Source of the DNA: JAOUEA01 sp035550775
GTDB taxonomy: Bacteria; Actinomycetota; UBA4738; HRBIN12
Direction of reading: 5' to 3'
Assembly (NCBI GenBank): GCA_035550775.1
Contig: DASZOO010000163.1
Coordinates: 1 to 44,360 of the forward strand
Length of the DNA: 44,360 bases
Shown: piece after piece, positions 1 to 7,847 of the stretch
Numbering within the stretch: the stretch's first letter is position 1
Layout of the letters: each line of letters starts with the position of its first letter
Translations under genes and position numbers: made by a program
Notes under the pieces: model-generated
Seen by the model: the letters and a program-made list of their open reading frames with translations, nothing else
What the model was told of the DNA's origin: nothing
Databases searched by the model: none

Positions 1-117
1 GTCGCTACGCGATCGCTGCCGCGACGGCCTGCGGCCGCCCTTGACCCCGGAGCCTCCACGGCCCCTCGGCAGGGCACCAACGGGCAGGCACACCCCGCCT
101 GCCCGGCCCGGCGCGCC
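1..117. repeat. 117-bp direct repeat, copy 1
   Basis: These 117 bases recur without a mismatch at 231-347, giving a period of 230 bp. The copy starts at the window edge, so the true unit may extend further left. Inside it, 81-89 and 97-105 form a perfect 9-bp hairpin stem around a 7-base loop, and there is a GCGATCGC palindrome near position 10. No plausible coding frame runs through both copies, because 230 is not a multiple of 3. I read it as a non-coding repeat of unknown type. Confidence 0.9.
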
Positions 118-230
118 ACCCCCGGGCACCCGGCCCCCCGGTGGAAAGCCAATCGAGACGGCTCCGCCGTCGCCATCCCCCAGGAAGGGTGCGCGGCGCA
201 GGCTACGGGGCCGCCCCTCCGGCCCCAAGG

Positions 231-347
231 GTCGCTACGCGATCGCTGCCGCGACGGCCTGCGGCCGCCCTTGACCCCGGAGCCTCCACGGCCCCTCGGC
301 AGGGCACCAACGGGCAGGCACACCCCGCCTGCCCGGCCCGGCGCGCC
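231..347. repeat. 117-bp direct repeat, copy 2
   Basis: This copy is identical to 1-117. The hairpin arms lie at 311-319 and 327-335. The 113 bases between the copies (118-230) are not repeated again to the right, and the sequence diverges sharply after 347. This is either a short tandem array ending here or two copies of a dispersed GC-rich element. Confidence 0.9.
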
Positions 348-629
348 GCGCACCCCGTGCCCAAGTTCCGAGACCCACACCGATGCCGGCAGCTGCCAAC
401 CCGAGCAGGGAAACAAGCCCAATCCGGGACCCGGATCACCCACACAAACCTTAGGAGTCCCCAAGTTTGCGGGCGTGCAGGTCACGACGGCGGACGCGTG
501 CCGTTCCCCGGCGGGCACTGCCGCTCTTGACACCCGGGTGGACTCCGCTGGCGCGTTCTGGCTGCTGCCGGCGTGGAATCAAGACCAGAACGCGCCAGCC
601 AACGGCGAGGGCGGGCGTAGGGTTTGTCT
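348..629. other. non-coding region upstream of pafA
   Basis: No convincing gene is seen here. Open frames in this stretch are low-complexity Pro/Arg/Ala-rich translations of GC-rich DNA and match no family I know. A TTGACA hexamer lies near 527, but no matching -10 box was found at a normal distance. The expected upstream neighbours of pafA in many actinobacteria (proteasome genes prcB and prcA, and pup) are not present in the visible 629 bases. Confidence 0.6.
547..599. repeat. perfect 15-bp inverted repeat before pafA
   Basis: Bases 547-561 (GCTGGCGCGTTCTGG) are the exact reverse complement of 585-599, with a 23-base loop. The right arm ends 30 bases before the pafA start. As RNA this is a very stable stem, but no T-run follows, so it is not a classical intrinsic terminator. 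It could be a factor-dependent terminator, a leader structure on the pafA mRNA, or a protein-binding site. Confidence 0.8.
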
Positions 630-1988
630 GTGGACCGTCGTATCTTCGGCATCGAGAACGAGTACGGCGTCACGTGCACCTTCCGGGGGCAGCGGCGCCT
701 CTCGCCCGACGAGGTTGCCCGCTATCTGTTCAGGCGCGTCGTCCACTGGGGGCGCTCCTCGAACGTGTTCCTCGAGAACGGCGCCCGGCTCTACCTCGAC
801 GTGGGCTCCCACCCCGAGTACGCCACCCCCGAATGCGACGTCGTGAAGGAGGTCGTGGCCCACGACAAGGCGGGAGAGCGGATCCTCGAGGCCCTGCTCG
901 GTGCGGCCGAGATGCGACTCCACGAGGAAGGCATCTCCGGACAGGTGTACCTGTTCAAGAACAACACCGATTCGGCCGGCAACAGCTACGGCTGTCACGA
1001 GAACTACCTCGTGGGCCGTCACGGCGAGTTCGCGCGTATGGCCGACGTGCTGATCCCGTTCTTCGTGACCCGCCAGATCTGGTGCGGCGCGGGCAAGGTG
1101 CTGCACGGGCCGCGAGGAGCCCAGTTCTGCCTCGCGCAGCGCGCCGAGCACATCTGGGAGGGCGTCTCGAGCGCCACGACGCGGTCGAGGCCGATCATCA
1201 ACACACGCGACGAGCCGCACGCCGACGCGGAGCGGTTCCGTCGCCTGCACGTGATCGTTGGCGACTCGAACATGAGCGAATGGACCACGTTCATGAAGGT
1301 CGGCATCACCGACCTCGTGCTGCGCATGGTGGAGGGGAACACGGTGATGCGCGACCTCTCGCTCGAGAACCCCATCCGCGCGATCCGCGAGATCAGCCAC
1401 GACACCTCGTGCACCCGTGCCGTGAAGCTCGCGAACGGCCGTGAGCTCTCGGCGATCGAGATGCAGGTCGAGTACTACGAGAAGACCGAGCGCTTCATCG
1501 AACGCCGAGGCGCCGACGAGGTCTCGAAGGTCCTGCTGCGCGAGTGGCGCGAGGCGCTCGACGCCCTGATCGACGGCGAGCCCGAACGGCTCGTGCGCAA
1601 GGTCGACTGGGTGACGAAACGCACGATGATCGAGCGCTACATGGCCAAGAACGACCTCGCTCTCGCCTCGCCGAAGGTCGCCCTGCTCGACCTGAGCTAC
1701 CACGACGTGAACCGATCGCGCGGTCTGTACTACCTGCTGGAGAAGGCCGGCAAGGTGGATCGGGTCACGAACGATGCGCAGGTGAACATCGCGATGCGGG
1801 AACCACCCCAGTCCACCAGGGCGAAGTTGCGGGGCGACTTCATCAAGCAGGCGAAGGCGAAGCGCCGCGACTACACCGTCGACTGGGTGCACCTGAAGCT
1901 GAACGACCAAGCGCAGCGCACCGTGCTCTGCAAGGACCCGTTCCGCAGCGTCGACGAGCGCGTCGAGCAGCTGATCGCCCACATGTGA
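630..1988 (+). CDS. pafA: Pup--protein ligase PafA
   Basis: PafA joins the C-terminal glutamate of the small protein Pup to lysines of target proteins, using ATP, and so marks them for the actinobacterial proteasome or for other control. The protein opens with MDRRIFGIENEYGV and closely resembles mycobacterial PafA throughout. It has the ATP/Mg-binding N-terminal glutamate (E9), the RLYLDVGSHPEYAT segment with D57 matching the catalytic base, the NNTDSAGNSYGCHENY stretch and the C-terminal TVDWVHLKLNDQAQRTVLCK segment. From the GTG at 630 it is 452 aa, the family length. A TTG at 624 would add two residues, but AGGG at 619-622 sits at a good distance from 630. Unlike the usual contiguous pafABC, two minus-strand genes separate it from pafB. 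Confidence 0.96.
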   Translation: MDRRIFGIENEYGVTCTFRGQRRLSPDEVARYLFRRVVHWGRSSNVFLENGARLYLDVGSHPEYATPECDVVKEVVAHDKAGERILEALLGAAEMRLHEEGISGQVYLFKNNTDSAGNSYGCHENYLVGRHGEFARMADVLIPFFVTRQIWCGAGKVLHGPRGAQFCLAQRAEHIWEGVSSATTRSRPIINTRDEPHADAERFRRLHVIVGDSNMSEWTTFMKVGITDLVLRMVEGNTVMRDLSLENPIRAIREISHDTSCTRAVKLANGRELSAIEMQVEYYEKTERFIERRGADEVSKVLLREWREALDALIDGEPERLVRKVDWVTKRTMIERYMAKNDLALASPKVALLDLSYHDVNRSRGLYYLLEKAGKVDRVTNDAQVNIAMREPPQSTRAKLRGDFIKQAKAKRRDYTVDWVHLKLNDQAQRTVLCKDPFRSVDERVEQLIAHM

Positions 1989-2073
1989 GCGGCCCAACGC
2001 TCACCGGCACGGAGCGGAGGTCAGGCGTCGTCGCGGATCGTCGGCTTCGACCCGTGGAACGTCGCCAGGTCGT

Positions 2074-2442
2074 TCAGGGCCCGAACAGCAGCGTCGCGAG
2101 GGTGGCGGTGCCCAGCACGAGGCCGGCGCCCCCCAGCCCCGCGACGACCCACAGGGGCAGCGGAGCGAATCCGCCCGCGCCGAGCTGCCGTTCCACGACC
2201 CGCTGCCTGATCGCACCGTAGACCACCAGGAAGACACCCAACACCCCGTATCCGATGCCGAGCAGGCGGTAGGCCAGCCGGTTGGAATCGAGCAGCACGG
2301 GCAGCACCCGGCCGACCCCGAGGCTCACCGCGATCGCCGCCAGCCCCGAACGCACCCAGGCCAGGAAGGTGCGCTCCTCTGCCAGGAACGTGCGCCGACT
2401 GGCGTCGATCGCCGGCTCCCGCGCTGGATCGGCCGACCCCAT
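2074..2442 (-). CDS. DUF202 family membrane protein
   Basis: A 122-aa membrane protein of the DUF202 (YidH-like) family. The family signature is visible near the N-terminus as FLAEERTFLAWVRSGLA, followed by three hydrophobic segments: roughly residues 24-45, 55-77 and 95-118. Function is unknown for the family. The ATG at 2442 was chosen because the DUF202 motif begins about 20 residues after it. A longer frame starting at 2517 would overlap the preceding gene. The gene lies 34 bases downstream of the unknown gene at 2477-3118 and is probably co-transcribed with it. It converges on pafA. Confidence 0.8.
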   Translation of the reverse strand: MGSADPAREPAIDASRRTFLAEERTFLAWVRSGLAAIAVSLGVGRVLPVLLDSNRLAYRLLGIGYGVLGVFLVVYGAIRQRVVERQLGAGGFAPLPLWVVAGLGGAGLVLGTATLATLLFGP

Positions 2443-2476
2443 CGGTGCATCGTGCCACACGGGAAGCGCGAGCCGC

Positions 2477-3118
2477 TCAACGCCAGCGCCGGTTGCCCGA
2501 CGCGATGCGCCCGGCAAGCACCCCCGTGGCCGCGGCCGTCAGCTCGTCGAGCGTCGAGCCGGCGGGGTCTCGTCCCTCGAGCCCGGCCCGTGGGTCGACC
2601 TCGACGACGTGATGCGAGGTGAAGAGGCCGAGATTCTCCGCGATCGTGCGCAGCCCGTCTCGTTCGGCCTCGACCGAAGGGATCGCGACGTCGAGGTCCA
2701 CCCAGCAGCCCTCGAGCATGCGGTGGGCCGCGGCCGGGTCGCCGAAGGGAACCACGGGGAGCGGGCGACCGTCGAGCGCCCGGGCCGTGACGAGCGCGTC
2801 ACACGCTGCCTCGGGCCTCACGACGATCAGGAGCACCTCCGACGTTCGGGCGGCATGCAGGGCGCCGGCGCCCATGGGCCCGGAGCCGATGTCGACGGCG
2901 CCGACGTCGGCACCTCCGGCGCGGATCGAGCCCGTGGTCACCAGGGGGGCGAGTGCCTCGGCCGTGAGCACGACCACGGGCGTGTTCCGCAGCCCGCCGG
3001 GGTCGACCTCACGGGCCGACCTGCCGAGAGGAACCCGGACCTCCCTGGCCTCGACCCCGACCACGACCTCCGTGACCGCCTGGAACGAGCCGTCCGCGAG
3101 ACGTTCGACTCGGATCAC
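2477..3118 (-). CDS. conserved-looking protein of unknown function
   Basis: I do not recognise this 213-aa protein. It starts with GTG at 3118, preceded by GAGGAG at a suitable distance. It has no signal peptide or membrane segment. It reads as a soluble alpha/beta protein, with hydrophobic strands such as VLLIVVRP and glycine-containing turns (VDIGSGPMGAG, PVVPFGDPAAA), and an acidic segment near 150-175. It is divergent from pafB and the two -10 boxes overlap, so the two genes may share control. Its place inside the pafA/pafBC cluster is unusual, but a role in pupylation would be a guess. Confidence 0.65.
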   Translation of the reverse strand: MIRVERLADGSFQAVTEVVVGVEAREVRVPLGRSAREVDPGGLRNTPVVVLTAEALAPLVTTGSIRAGGADVGAVDIGSGPMGAGALHAARTSEVLLIVVRPEAACDALVTARALDGRPLPVVPFGDPAAAHRMLEGCWVDLDVAIPSVEAERDGLRTIAENLGLFTSHHVVEVDPRAGLEGRDPAGSTLDELTAAATGVLAGRIASGNRRWR

Positions 3119-3145
3119 GCTGCTCCTCGGAGGGCCGACATCGCG

Positions 3146-3155
3146 AGGCTATGAT
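3146..3155. promoter_or_regulatory. divergent overlapping -10 boxes (unknown gene / pafB)
   Basis: On the plus strand TATGAT lies at 3150-3155, 8 bases before the pafB ATG at 3164. On the minus strand TAGCCT lies at 3151-3146, upstream of the GTG at 3118. The boxes share two bases, so RNA polymerase could open only one promoter at a time. The assignment rests on hexamer match and spacing only. Confidence 0.55.
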
Positions 3156-3163
3156 GCCCGACG

Positions 3164-4126
3164 ATGACGGGCGAGGAACGGATGGAGCCGCTCGAGCGGC
3201 TGCTGAACCTCGTCGGCCTCCTGCTCGAGACGTCGACGCCGCTCACCTTCGAGCAGATCCGGGACACCCTCGATGCCTATCGAGCCGACAAGGTCGACAG
3301 CGCCAAGCGGATGTTCGAGCGTGACAAGGACCAGCTGCGTGAGTTCGGCATCCCGCTTCGGCTCGTCGACACCGACGTCTGGGGCACCGAGCAGGGGTAC
3401 ATCATCCCGAAGGACGAGTACTACCTCCCGGAGGTTGCCTTCACACCCGAGGAGCTGGGCGCGCTCCTCGTGGCGGCACAGAGCGGAGGGGAGAACACAC
3501 GCGCGGAGCAGGCCGCGCGCAAGCTGCTGTACGGGGCCGACGGCGGGGTGCTGGCCGGGCTCGCCGGTGGGCCGCTGGCGTCGGGCTCCGATGCCCGCAG
3601 CGCCCTGGTGCTCGAGTGCGCGGACGCGGCGCAGCGGCGACGCCGGGTCGGATTCGGCTACCGCACGTCGCAGGGTGAACACGGCCGTCGCACCGTCGAC
3701 GCCTTCGCCATGGTCTTCAGAGGCGGTCACTGGTACCTGGTCGGTCGCGACGACGACCGTGACGACGTGCGCGCCTTCCGCCTGTCGCGGTTCACGGGCG
3801 ACGTCGAGGATCTCGGCGCCGGAGCGGCGCCGCCCGACGGGTTCCGCGCCGCGGACCACGTGCAGGCCGGCGCGTGGACGGCAGCGGGCGAGGACCATGC
3901 CCTGATCTCGTTCTCTCCCGCGGTGGCCTGGTGGGCCGTGGGGTCGTTCGCCGGAGCCCGTGAAGACCACGCCGAGCCAGACGGCTGGGTCGTGGTCGAC
4001 GTGCCGATGGCGGATGTGACATCGCTCGCCTCGCTCGTGTTGCAGTTCGGTCCCGACGCAGTCGTTCGCTCGCCGGATCTCCTGCGGGACGAGATCGTCC
4101 GCAGACTGGAGGCCGTGGGTGGCTGA
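3164..4126 (+). CDS. pafB: WYL-domain transcriptional regulator PafB
   Basis: PafB with PafC forms the heterodimeric activator of the RecA-independent DNA-damage response described in mycobacteria. It binds promoters through winged helix-turn-helix domains and senses a ligand, reported to be single-stranded DNA, through WYL domains. Here a winged HTH occupies about residues 5-75 (LERLLNLVGLLLE, then FERDKDQLREFGIPL). A WYL core follows at about 160-205 (GGHWYLVGRDDDRDDVRAFR), and a WCX-type tail ends the 320-aa protein. ATG 3164 fits a leaderless start behind TATGAT; ATG 3182, preceded by GAGGAA, is the alternative. The last 8 bases overlap pafC, which suggests coupled translation. Confidence 0.93.
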   Translation: MTGEERMEPLERLLNLVGLLLETSTPLTFEQIRDTLDAYRADKVDSAKRMFERDKDQLREFGIPLRLVDTDVWGTEQGYIIPKDEYYLPEVAFTPEELGALLVAAQSGGENTRAEQAARKLLYGADGGVLAGLAGGPLASGSDARSALVLECADAAQRRRRVGFGYRTSQGEHGRRTVDAFAMVFRGGHWYLVGRDDDRDDVRAFRLSRFTGDVEDLGAGAAPPDGFRAADHVQAGAWTAAGEDHALISFSPAVAWWAVGSFAGAREDHAEPDGWVVVDVPMADVTSLASLVLQFGPDAVVRSPDLLRDEIVRRLEAVGG

Positions 4127-5090
4127 ACGCCGGCGAGCCAGCCCCCCGAGGACCGCCGACCGGCTCGGCCGCATGCTCGTCATCGTGCCGTATCTCGTGC
4201 GGCATCCCGGGTCCTCGCTCGGCGACGTCGCCGCGTTGTTCGACGTGAAGCCCGAGCAGTTGCGTCGCGACCTCGACCTGCTGTTCATGTCGGGCCTTCC
4301 CCCGTACGGCCCCGGTGACCTGATCGACGTCGAGGTCGACGAGGACGATCACATCTGGATCACCATGGCCGATCACTTCTCCCGCCCCCTGCGTCTGAGC
4401 CGGTCCGAGGCCCTCGCTCTCACCCTGCGGTCCGCCGAGCTGCTCGCCACCCCCGGCCTGCCCGAGGCTCCGGCGCTCGCCGGCGCCCTTCGGAAGCTGC
4501 GCGAGGCGCTCGGCCCCGAGACCGCCGGCAGCGACGACGCGATCGCGACGGCTGAGGCCGGGCGGCCCGCCGAGCATCTCGAGCACCTGCGGCGAGCCGC
4601 GCGCGAGCACGAGCGCATCACGATCGAGTATTTCGCGGGCTCGACCGGTGCATGGTCGACCCGCGACGTGGAGCCCGAGGAGGTCTTCTCGGCGATGGGG
4701 AACTGGTACGTCGCCGCATGGGATGCAGGGGCCGACGACGAGCGGTTGTTCCGTGCCGACCGCATCCGAACGGTCACGCGGACCGGGTTCCGATTCGAAC
4801 CACGGGGGCTGGAAGGGGCGGGCAGGGCCTTGTTCACCCCCACCGGAGACGAGGTGCCGGTCAGGCTCCGTCTCGCGCCAGACGCGAGGTGGGTCGCCGA
4901 GTACTACGTCGTTGAGGACCCCGCCGAGCTCGACGGCGGCTGGCTGGAGGTGACGCTTCCGACGGCAAGGATGGAATGGGTTGCAGCGCTACTACTCCGC
5001 CTCGGGGATGCCGCGGAGGTCATCGCTCCGATCGAGGCGAGGGAAGCCGTCGCCGAACTCGCTCGCCGGACGCTGGCGCACTATCGCTGA
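4119..5090 (+). CDS. pafC: WYL-domain transcriptional regulator PafC
   Basis: This is the partner of PafB. The 323-aa protein has an N-terminal winged HTH (residues about 12-70, with LGDVAALFDVKPEQLRRDL as the likely recognition region), a WYL domain at about 160-225, and a WCX-like C-terminal domain. The WYL motif itself reads W-Y-V (GNWYVAAWD), whereas PafB keeps W-Y-L. The GTG start lies inside the end of pafB, and the stop TGA of pafB is read in another frame 5 bases later, so translational coupling is likely. Equimolar production would suit a heterodimer. Confidence 0.92.
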   Translation: MAERRRASPPRTADRLGRMLVIVPYLVRHPGSSLGDVAALFDVKPEQLRRDLDLLFMSGLPPYGPGDLIDVEVDEDDHIWITMADHFSRPLRLSRSEALALTLRSAELLATPGLPEAPALAGALRKLREALGPETAGSDDAIATAEAGRPAEHLEHLRRAAREHERITIEYFAGSTGAWSTRDVEPEEVFSAMGNWYVAAWDAGADDERLFRADRIRTVTRTGFRFEPRGLEGAGRALFTPTGDEVPVRLRLAPDARWVAEYYVVEDPAELDGGWLEVTLPTARMEWVAALLLRLGDAAEVIAPIEAREAVAELARRTLAHYR

Positions 5091-5226
5091 GCGGCTTCGC
5101 GGCCTGGTTCGAACGGCCGCCGGACCGCCCCTCGAAGGTGAGGGCTCCGGTGGGTCGAGTTGGGTAGCCCCGATCCGGTCGGAGACTCTCAAGGCCTGGG
5201 CGAACAGGGCCGATAGCTCCGGTGAG

Positions 5227-5589
5227 ATGACAACGATCCGGACAACGTGCCCCAGGTGTGGTGAGGTCGACATGGGCCCCGAGGCGATCATGCTCTCGGT
5301 GCGCCAGAGCGGCCGTGAAGGCAGCTACCGATTCACGTGCCCGAACTGTGCCGACGACGTGGAGAAGCGCGCCGACCGGAAGATCGTGGCCCTGCTGGTC
5401 TCGGCAGGCGTGGATATCGAGCAGTCCGAGAGCGACCAGATGCTCTTCGACGACGAGGAGATCGGTCCACGGAGCGCGATACCGCAGGGGCCCGTCTTCT
5501 CGATCGACGACGTGATCGAGTTCCACTACCTGCTCGAGGACGACCGCTACATCGAGGAGTTCCTGGCCTCGAGCGGCGGCGGCGCCTGA
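5227..5589 (+). CDS. small zinc-ribbon protein of unknown function
   Basis: A 120-aa soluble protein. Two CxxC pairs (TTCPRCGEV near residue 8 and TCPNCADDV near residue 39) look like a zinc ribbon. The rest is strongly acidic, ending in a helix rich in Asp/Glu (IEFHYLLEDDRYIEEFL). The start was set at ATG 5227 because the first Cys pair lies just after it; an in-frame extension to 4981 would run back into pafC. I know no function for it. Its position between pafC and tatA on the same strand suggests it belongs to this conserved neighbourhood. The 136 bases between pafC and this gene hold no other gene. Confidence 0.7.
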   Translation: MTTIRTTCPRCGEVDMGPEAIMLSVRQSGREGSYRFTCPNCADDVEKRADRKIVALLVSAGVDIEQSESDQMLFDDEEIGPRSAIPQGPVFSIDDVIEFHYLLEDDRYIEEFLASSGGGA

Positions 5590-5637
5590 GCGACCCGCCT
5601 CCGGCGATCGACGACCTGCGGGCCTCGAGCCCTCGTG

Positions 5638-5649
5638 TAGCATCGCCGC
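5638..5649 (+). promoter_or_regulatory. TAGCAT -10 box of the small membrane gene
   Basis: TAGCAT at 5638-5643 lies 6 bases before the GTG at 5650. No Shine-Dalgarno sequence is present between them, so the mRNA is probably leaderless. Confidence 0.5.
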
Positions 5650-5859
5650 GTGGACACCTGGCTCATCGTGTGGTTCGTGATCGGCATCGTCTCCACGATC
5701 GCCGTCCTCGCCTTCCTGATCGCCTTGATCCGGCACCTGATCGTGCTGGGGCGGACCGCGCGGCTGATGCAGGACGAGCTCTCGCCGGTCGTGCAGGAGA
5801 TCTCCGCCCAGGGCACCCGAGCGAGCTCGCGAGCCTCCCGCCTGGGACCTCGACGGTAG
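5650..5859 (+). CDS. small single-pass membrane protein
   Basis: A 69-aa protein with one long hydrophobic helix at about residues 4-30 (WLIVWFVIGIVSTIAVLAFL), then a basic Arg-rich tail. The family was not recognised; size and layout resemble small DUF948-like or Tat-associated membrane proteins, without a diagnostic motif. The start codon is GTG, directly behind a TAGCAT box. Its position just upstream of tatA and the shared orientation make a membrane role near the Tat system possible, but this is inference. Confidence 0.6.
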   Translation: MDTWLIVWFVIGIVSTIAVLAFLIALIRHLIVLGRTARLMQDELSPVVQEISAQGTRASSRASRLGPRR

Positions 5860-5882
5860 GATTGAGGCGGGGCCGCGGCCCC
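5857..5882 (+). promoter_or_regulatory. tatA -10 box and leader palindrome
   Basis: TAGGAT at 5857-5862 is a good -10 box, placing the transcript start near 5869. The first bases of that transcript would be the palindrome GGGGCCGCGGCCCC (5869-5882), 9 bases before the tatA ATG. It could fold into a 5-bp stem with a CGCG loop and affect initiation. No clear -35 box was found. Confidence 0.4.
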
Positions 5883-5891
5883 TCGTGACAG

Positions 5892-6281
5892 ATGCTCAAC
5901 ATCGGACCGCCGGAGCTCATCCTCATCTTCGTGATCGCCCTCGTGATCGTGGGCCCACAGCGGCTGCCCGAGCTCGCCCGAACGGTTGGCAAGGGGCTTC
6001 GTGAATTCCGCAAGATGCAGGACGAGGTCAAGGATCTCGTGAACACGGGCATGGGCGACGAGTTCAAGGAGACCGCGGCAGAGCTGAAGCGGACCGCTTC
6101 CGACCTCAAGAGCGCGACCGACGTGCGGTCGGCGTTCCGCGAGGACTCCGACCGCACGCGGCCCCGCCGCCACGCTCGCGACGACGGCCCCGCGACCGTC
6201 TCGGCGACCCCCGAGCCCGACACCGACGTCCCGCCTCCCGCTGCGCCGGTCGACGCCGACGACACGGGTCGCGACGAGTGA
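5892..6281 (+). CDS. tatA: twin-arginine translocase subunit TatA/TatB
   Basis: A component of the Sec-independent Tat pathway, which exports folded proteins across the cytoplasmic membrane. The 129-aa protein has the family layout: a short periplasmic N-terminus, one membrane helix (about 7-22, ELILIFVIALVIVG), the hinge GPQRLPELA, an amphipathic helix (VGKGLREFRKMQDEVKDL), and a charged disordered tail. The GPxRLP hinge is closer to TatB than to typical mycobacterial TatA, so this one gene may serve as a bifunctional TatA/B. tatC follows 10 bases after the stop. Confidence 0.93.
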   Translation: MLNIGPPELILIFVIALVIVGPQRLPELARTVGKGLREFRKMQDEVKDLVNTGMGDEFKETAAELKRTASDLKSATDVRSAFREDSDRTRPRRHARDDGPATVSATPEPDTDVPPPAAPVDADDTGRDE

Positions 6282-6291
6282 GCCTCGCCGG

Positions 6292-7083
6292 ATGCGGCTG
6301 ATCCCCAGGTCCCTCCGGCGATCGGAGGCCGAGCGCACCGGCACGATGTCGGTGATGGAGCACCTGGAGGAGCTCCGCCGGCGCATCGTGATCGCCGGCA
6401 TCGCGGTGCTCGTCGGGGCCGTCGTCGGCTGGTTCCTCTATCCGACGGTGCTCGACGTGCTGAGGGACCCCTACTGCGAGTTCTGGCGAGACCATCCGGA
6501 CCTGCGGGCGACCGATTCGTGCGCTCTCGTGTTCAACAGCCCGGTGGGCGCGTTCCTCACGAAGCTGAAGATGGTGGGCTTCATCGGGCTCATCGTCGCG
6601 CTCCCGGTGGTGCTCTATCAGCTCTGGGCGTTCATCGTCCCGGGTCTCACGAGCCGGGAGAAGAAGTGGTCGATCCCGTTCATCCTGACATCGACGCTCC
6701 TGTTCCTGCTCGGAGCGGCGTTCTCGGTCTGGACCCTGCCCAAGGCGCTCGATTTCCTGCTGGGGTTCGGAGGGGAAGGAGTCAAGCCCTTGGTGTCGTT
6801 CGACACCTACGTCGGATTCGTCACGCTCGTGACCCTGGCGTTCGGGGTGTCGTTCCTGTTCCCCGTGATCCTCGTGTTCCTCGAGGCGGTCGGGGTGCTC
6901 TCGTGGCAGCGGCTGGCCTCGTGGCGGCGATGGGCGATCCTGGGCATCTCCGTCTTCGCGGCGGTGATCACTCCCAGCGGTGATCCCTACACGATGCTCG
7001 CGATGATGATCCCGATGTACGTGTTCTACGAGGCCTCTATCATCATCGGCCGGATCATGACACGGACCAGAGCGACGAGGTAG
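6292..7083 (+). CDS. tatC: twin-arginine translocase subunit TatC
   Basis: TatC is the polytopic Tat subunit that recognises the twin-arginine signal peptide. The 263-aa protein shows the conserved MEHLEELRRRI motif in its cytoplasmic N-terminus (about residues 21-31), the first periplasmic loop, and the LYQLWAFIVPGL segment. Six hydrophobic segments follow the family pattern, with the conserved FGVSFLFPV and AVITPSGDPYT stretches near the last two. ATG 6292 was taken; ATG 6346, just before the MEHLEEL motif, would also fit. It forms an operon with tatA. Confidence 0.96.
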   Translation: MRLIPRSLRRSEAERTGTMSVMEHLEELRRRIVIAGIAVLVGAVVGWFLYPTVLDVLRDPYCEFWRDHPDLRATDSCALVFNSPVGAFLTKLKMVGFIGLIVALPVVLYQLWAFIVPGLTSREKKWSIPFILTSTLLFLLGAAFSVWTLPKALDFLLGFGGEGVKPLVSFDTYVGFVTLVTLAFGVSFLFPVILVFLEAVGVLSWQRLASWRRWAILGISVFAAVITPSGDPYTMLAMMIPMYVFYEASIIIGRIMTRTRATR

Positions 7084-7089
7084 CACGAC

Positions 7090-7833
7090 ATGGCGATCAA
7101 AGGCAAGAAGCGATCGAAGCAGCGTTCGTCGCCGAGGCCGCCCAGGCGAGAGCCGGTGGCGCCGCCGACCCCGTTCCTGCGGCGGCGATGGGTGCAGCTG
7201 ACCGCGGGGTTCCTGGTCGGGGCCCTCGCGATGGTCGTGCTGGTGTGGGTGACGAACACCCTCCGCGCCGACGAGGCCGAGGCGGCGAGCGAGGGCGACG
7301 CGGCCAACCGACTGGCCGCCGCCACCGCCTACCAGCAGGCGGTGCGCGGGGCGTTCAGCCAGGTCGGCGTCGTCGATCCCGGCGTCGCCCCTACGATCTT
7401 CGCCGAGATGGACGCCGCACTCGATGCCCTGGCCGAGGGGAACCCGCCCGCCAACGCCGAGGCCACGTTCGAGCAGGCCATCGCCGACGCACGGGAGGCG
7501 AGCAGGGACCTGCGTGACTTCGACGTGGCCTCCACGATCGCCGATCAGGGTTTCGATGTCGTCGCCGCGACGTCGTTCACCAACTCGGCCCAGACGCTGG
7601 CTCAGGCGCTCGAGAGCTACCGACGATCGGCCGAGATCGCTGCGGCCGCGGAGAGGATCGGCGGATCGGAGGGCCGACGGCTCGCCGCGCTCGCCGTCGA
7701 TCTGCGCGACGCGGCGCGTGCGGAGCTCGCCGACGGCTGGACCGAGTACCTCCAGGCGCTTCGCGCCGGCGGTATCCCCGAGGCGCCCACGACCGGCGGG
7801 ATCGTGCCCGAGCTGCCCGGCGGCGGGGGATAG
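7090..7833 (+). CDS. membrane-anchored helical protein, unknown function
   Basis: A 247-aa protein, not recognised. It has a very basic N-terminus (KGKKRSKQRSS), one transmembrane helix at about 37-55 (LTAGFLVGALAMVVLVWV), then an extracytoplasmic domain of about 170 residues that is Ala/Glu-rich and looks all-helical. It ends with a Gly/Pro tail (PELPGGGG). It starts 6 bases after tatC and runs with the tat genes. The positive-inside rule puts the helical domain outside the membrane. Confidence 0.7.
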   Translation: MAIKGKKRSKQRSSPRPPRREPVAPPTPFLRRRWVQLTAGFLVGALAMVVLVWVTNTLRADEAEAASEGDAANRLAAATAYQQAVRGAFSQVGVVDPGVAPTIFAEMDAALDALAEGNPPANAEATFEQAIADAREASRDLRDFDVASTIADQGFDVVAATSFTNSAQTLAQALESYRRSAEIAAAAERIGGSEGRRLAALAVDLRDAARAELADGWTEYLQALRAGGIPEAPTTGGIVPELPGGGG

Positions 7834-7847
7834 GCCCGGGCCGCGCG

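Noticed and set aside
1..347. CRISPR-like repeat
   Set aside because: Only two copies of 117 bp with a 113-bp gap; unit length and spacing do not fit CRISPR, and no cas genes are present.
271..846. Pro/Arg-rich frame reading into pafA
   Set aside because: It runs out of frame with PafA over a clearly coding region, has no homology, and begins inside the non-coding repeat.
5115..5130. LexA (SOS) box near TTCGAAC upstream of the zinc-ribbon gene
   Set aside because: Only one half-site is present; the actinobacterial box needs a second GTTCG half at 4-base spacing.
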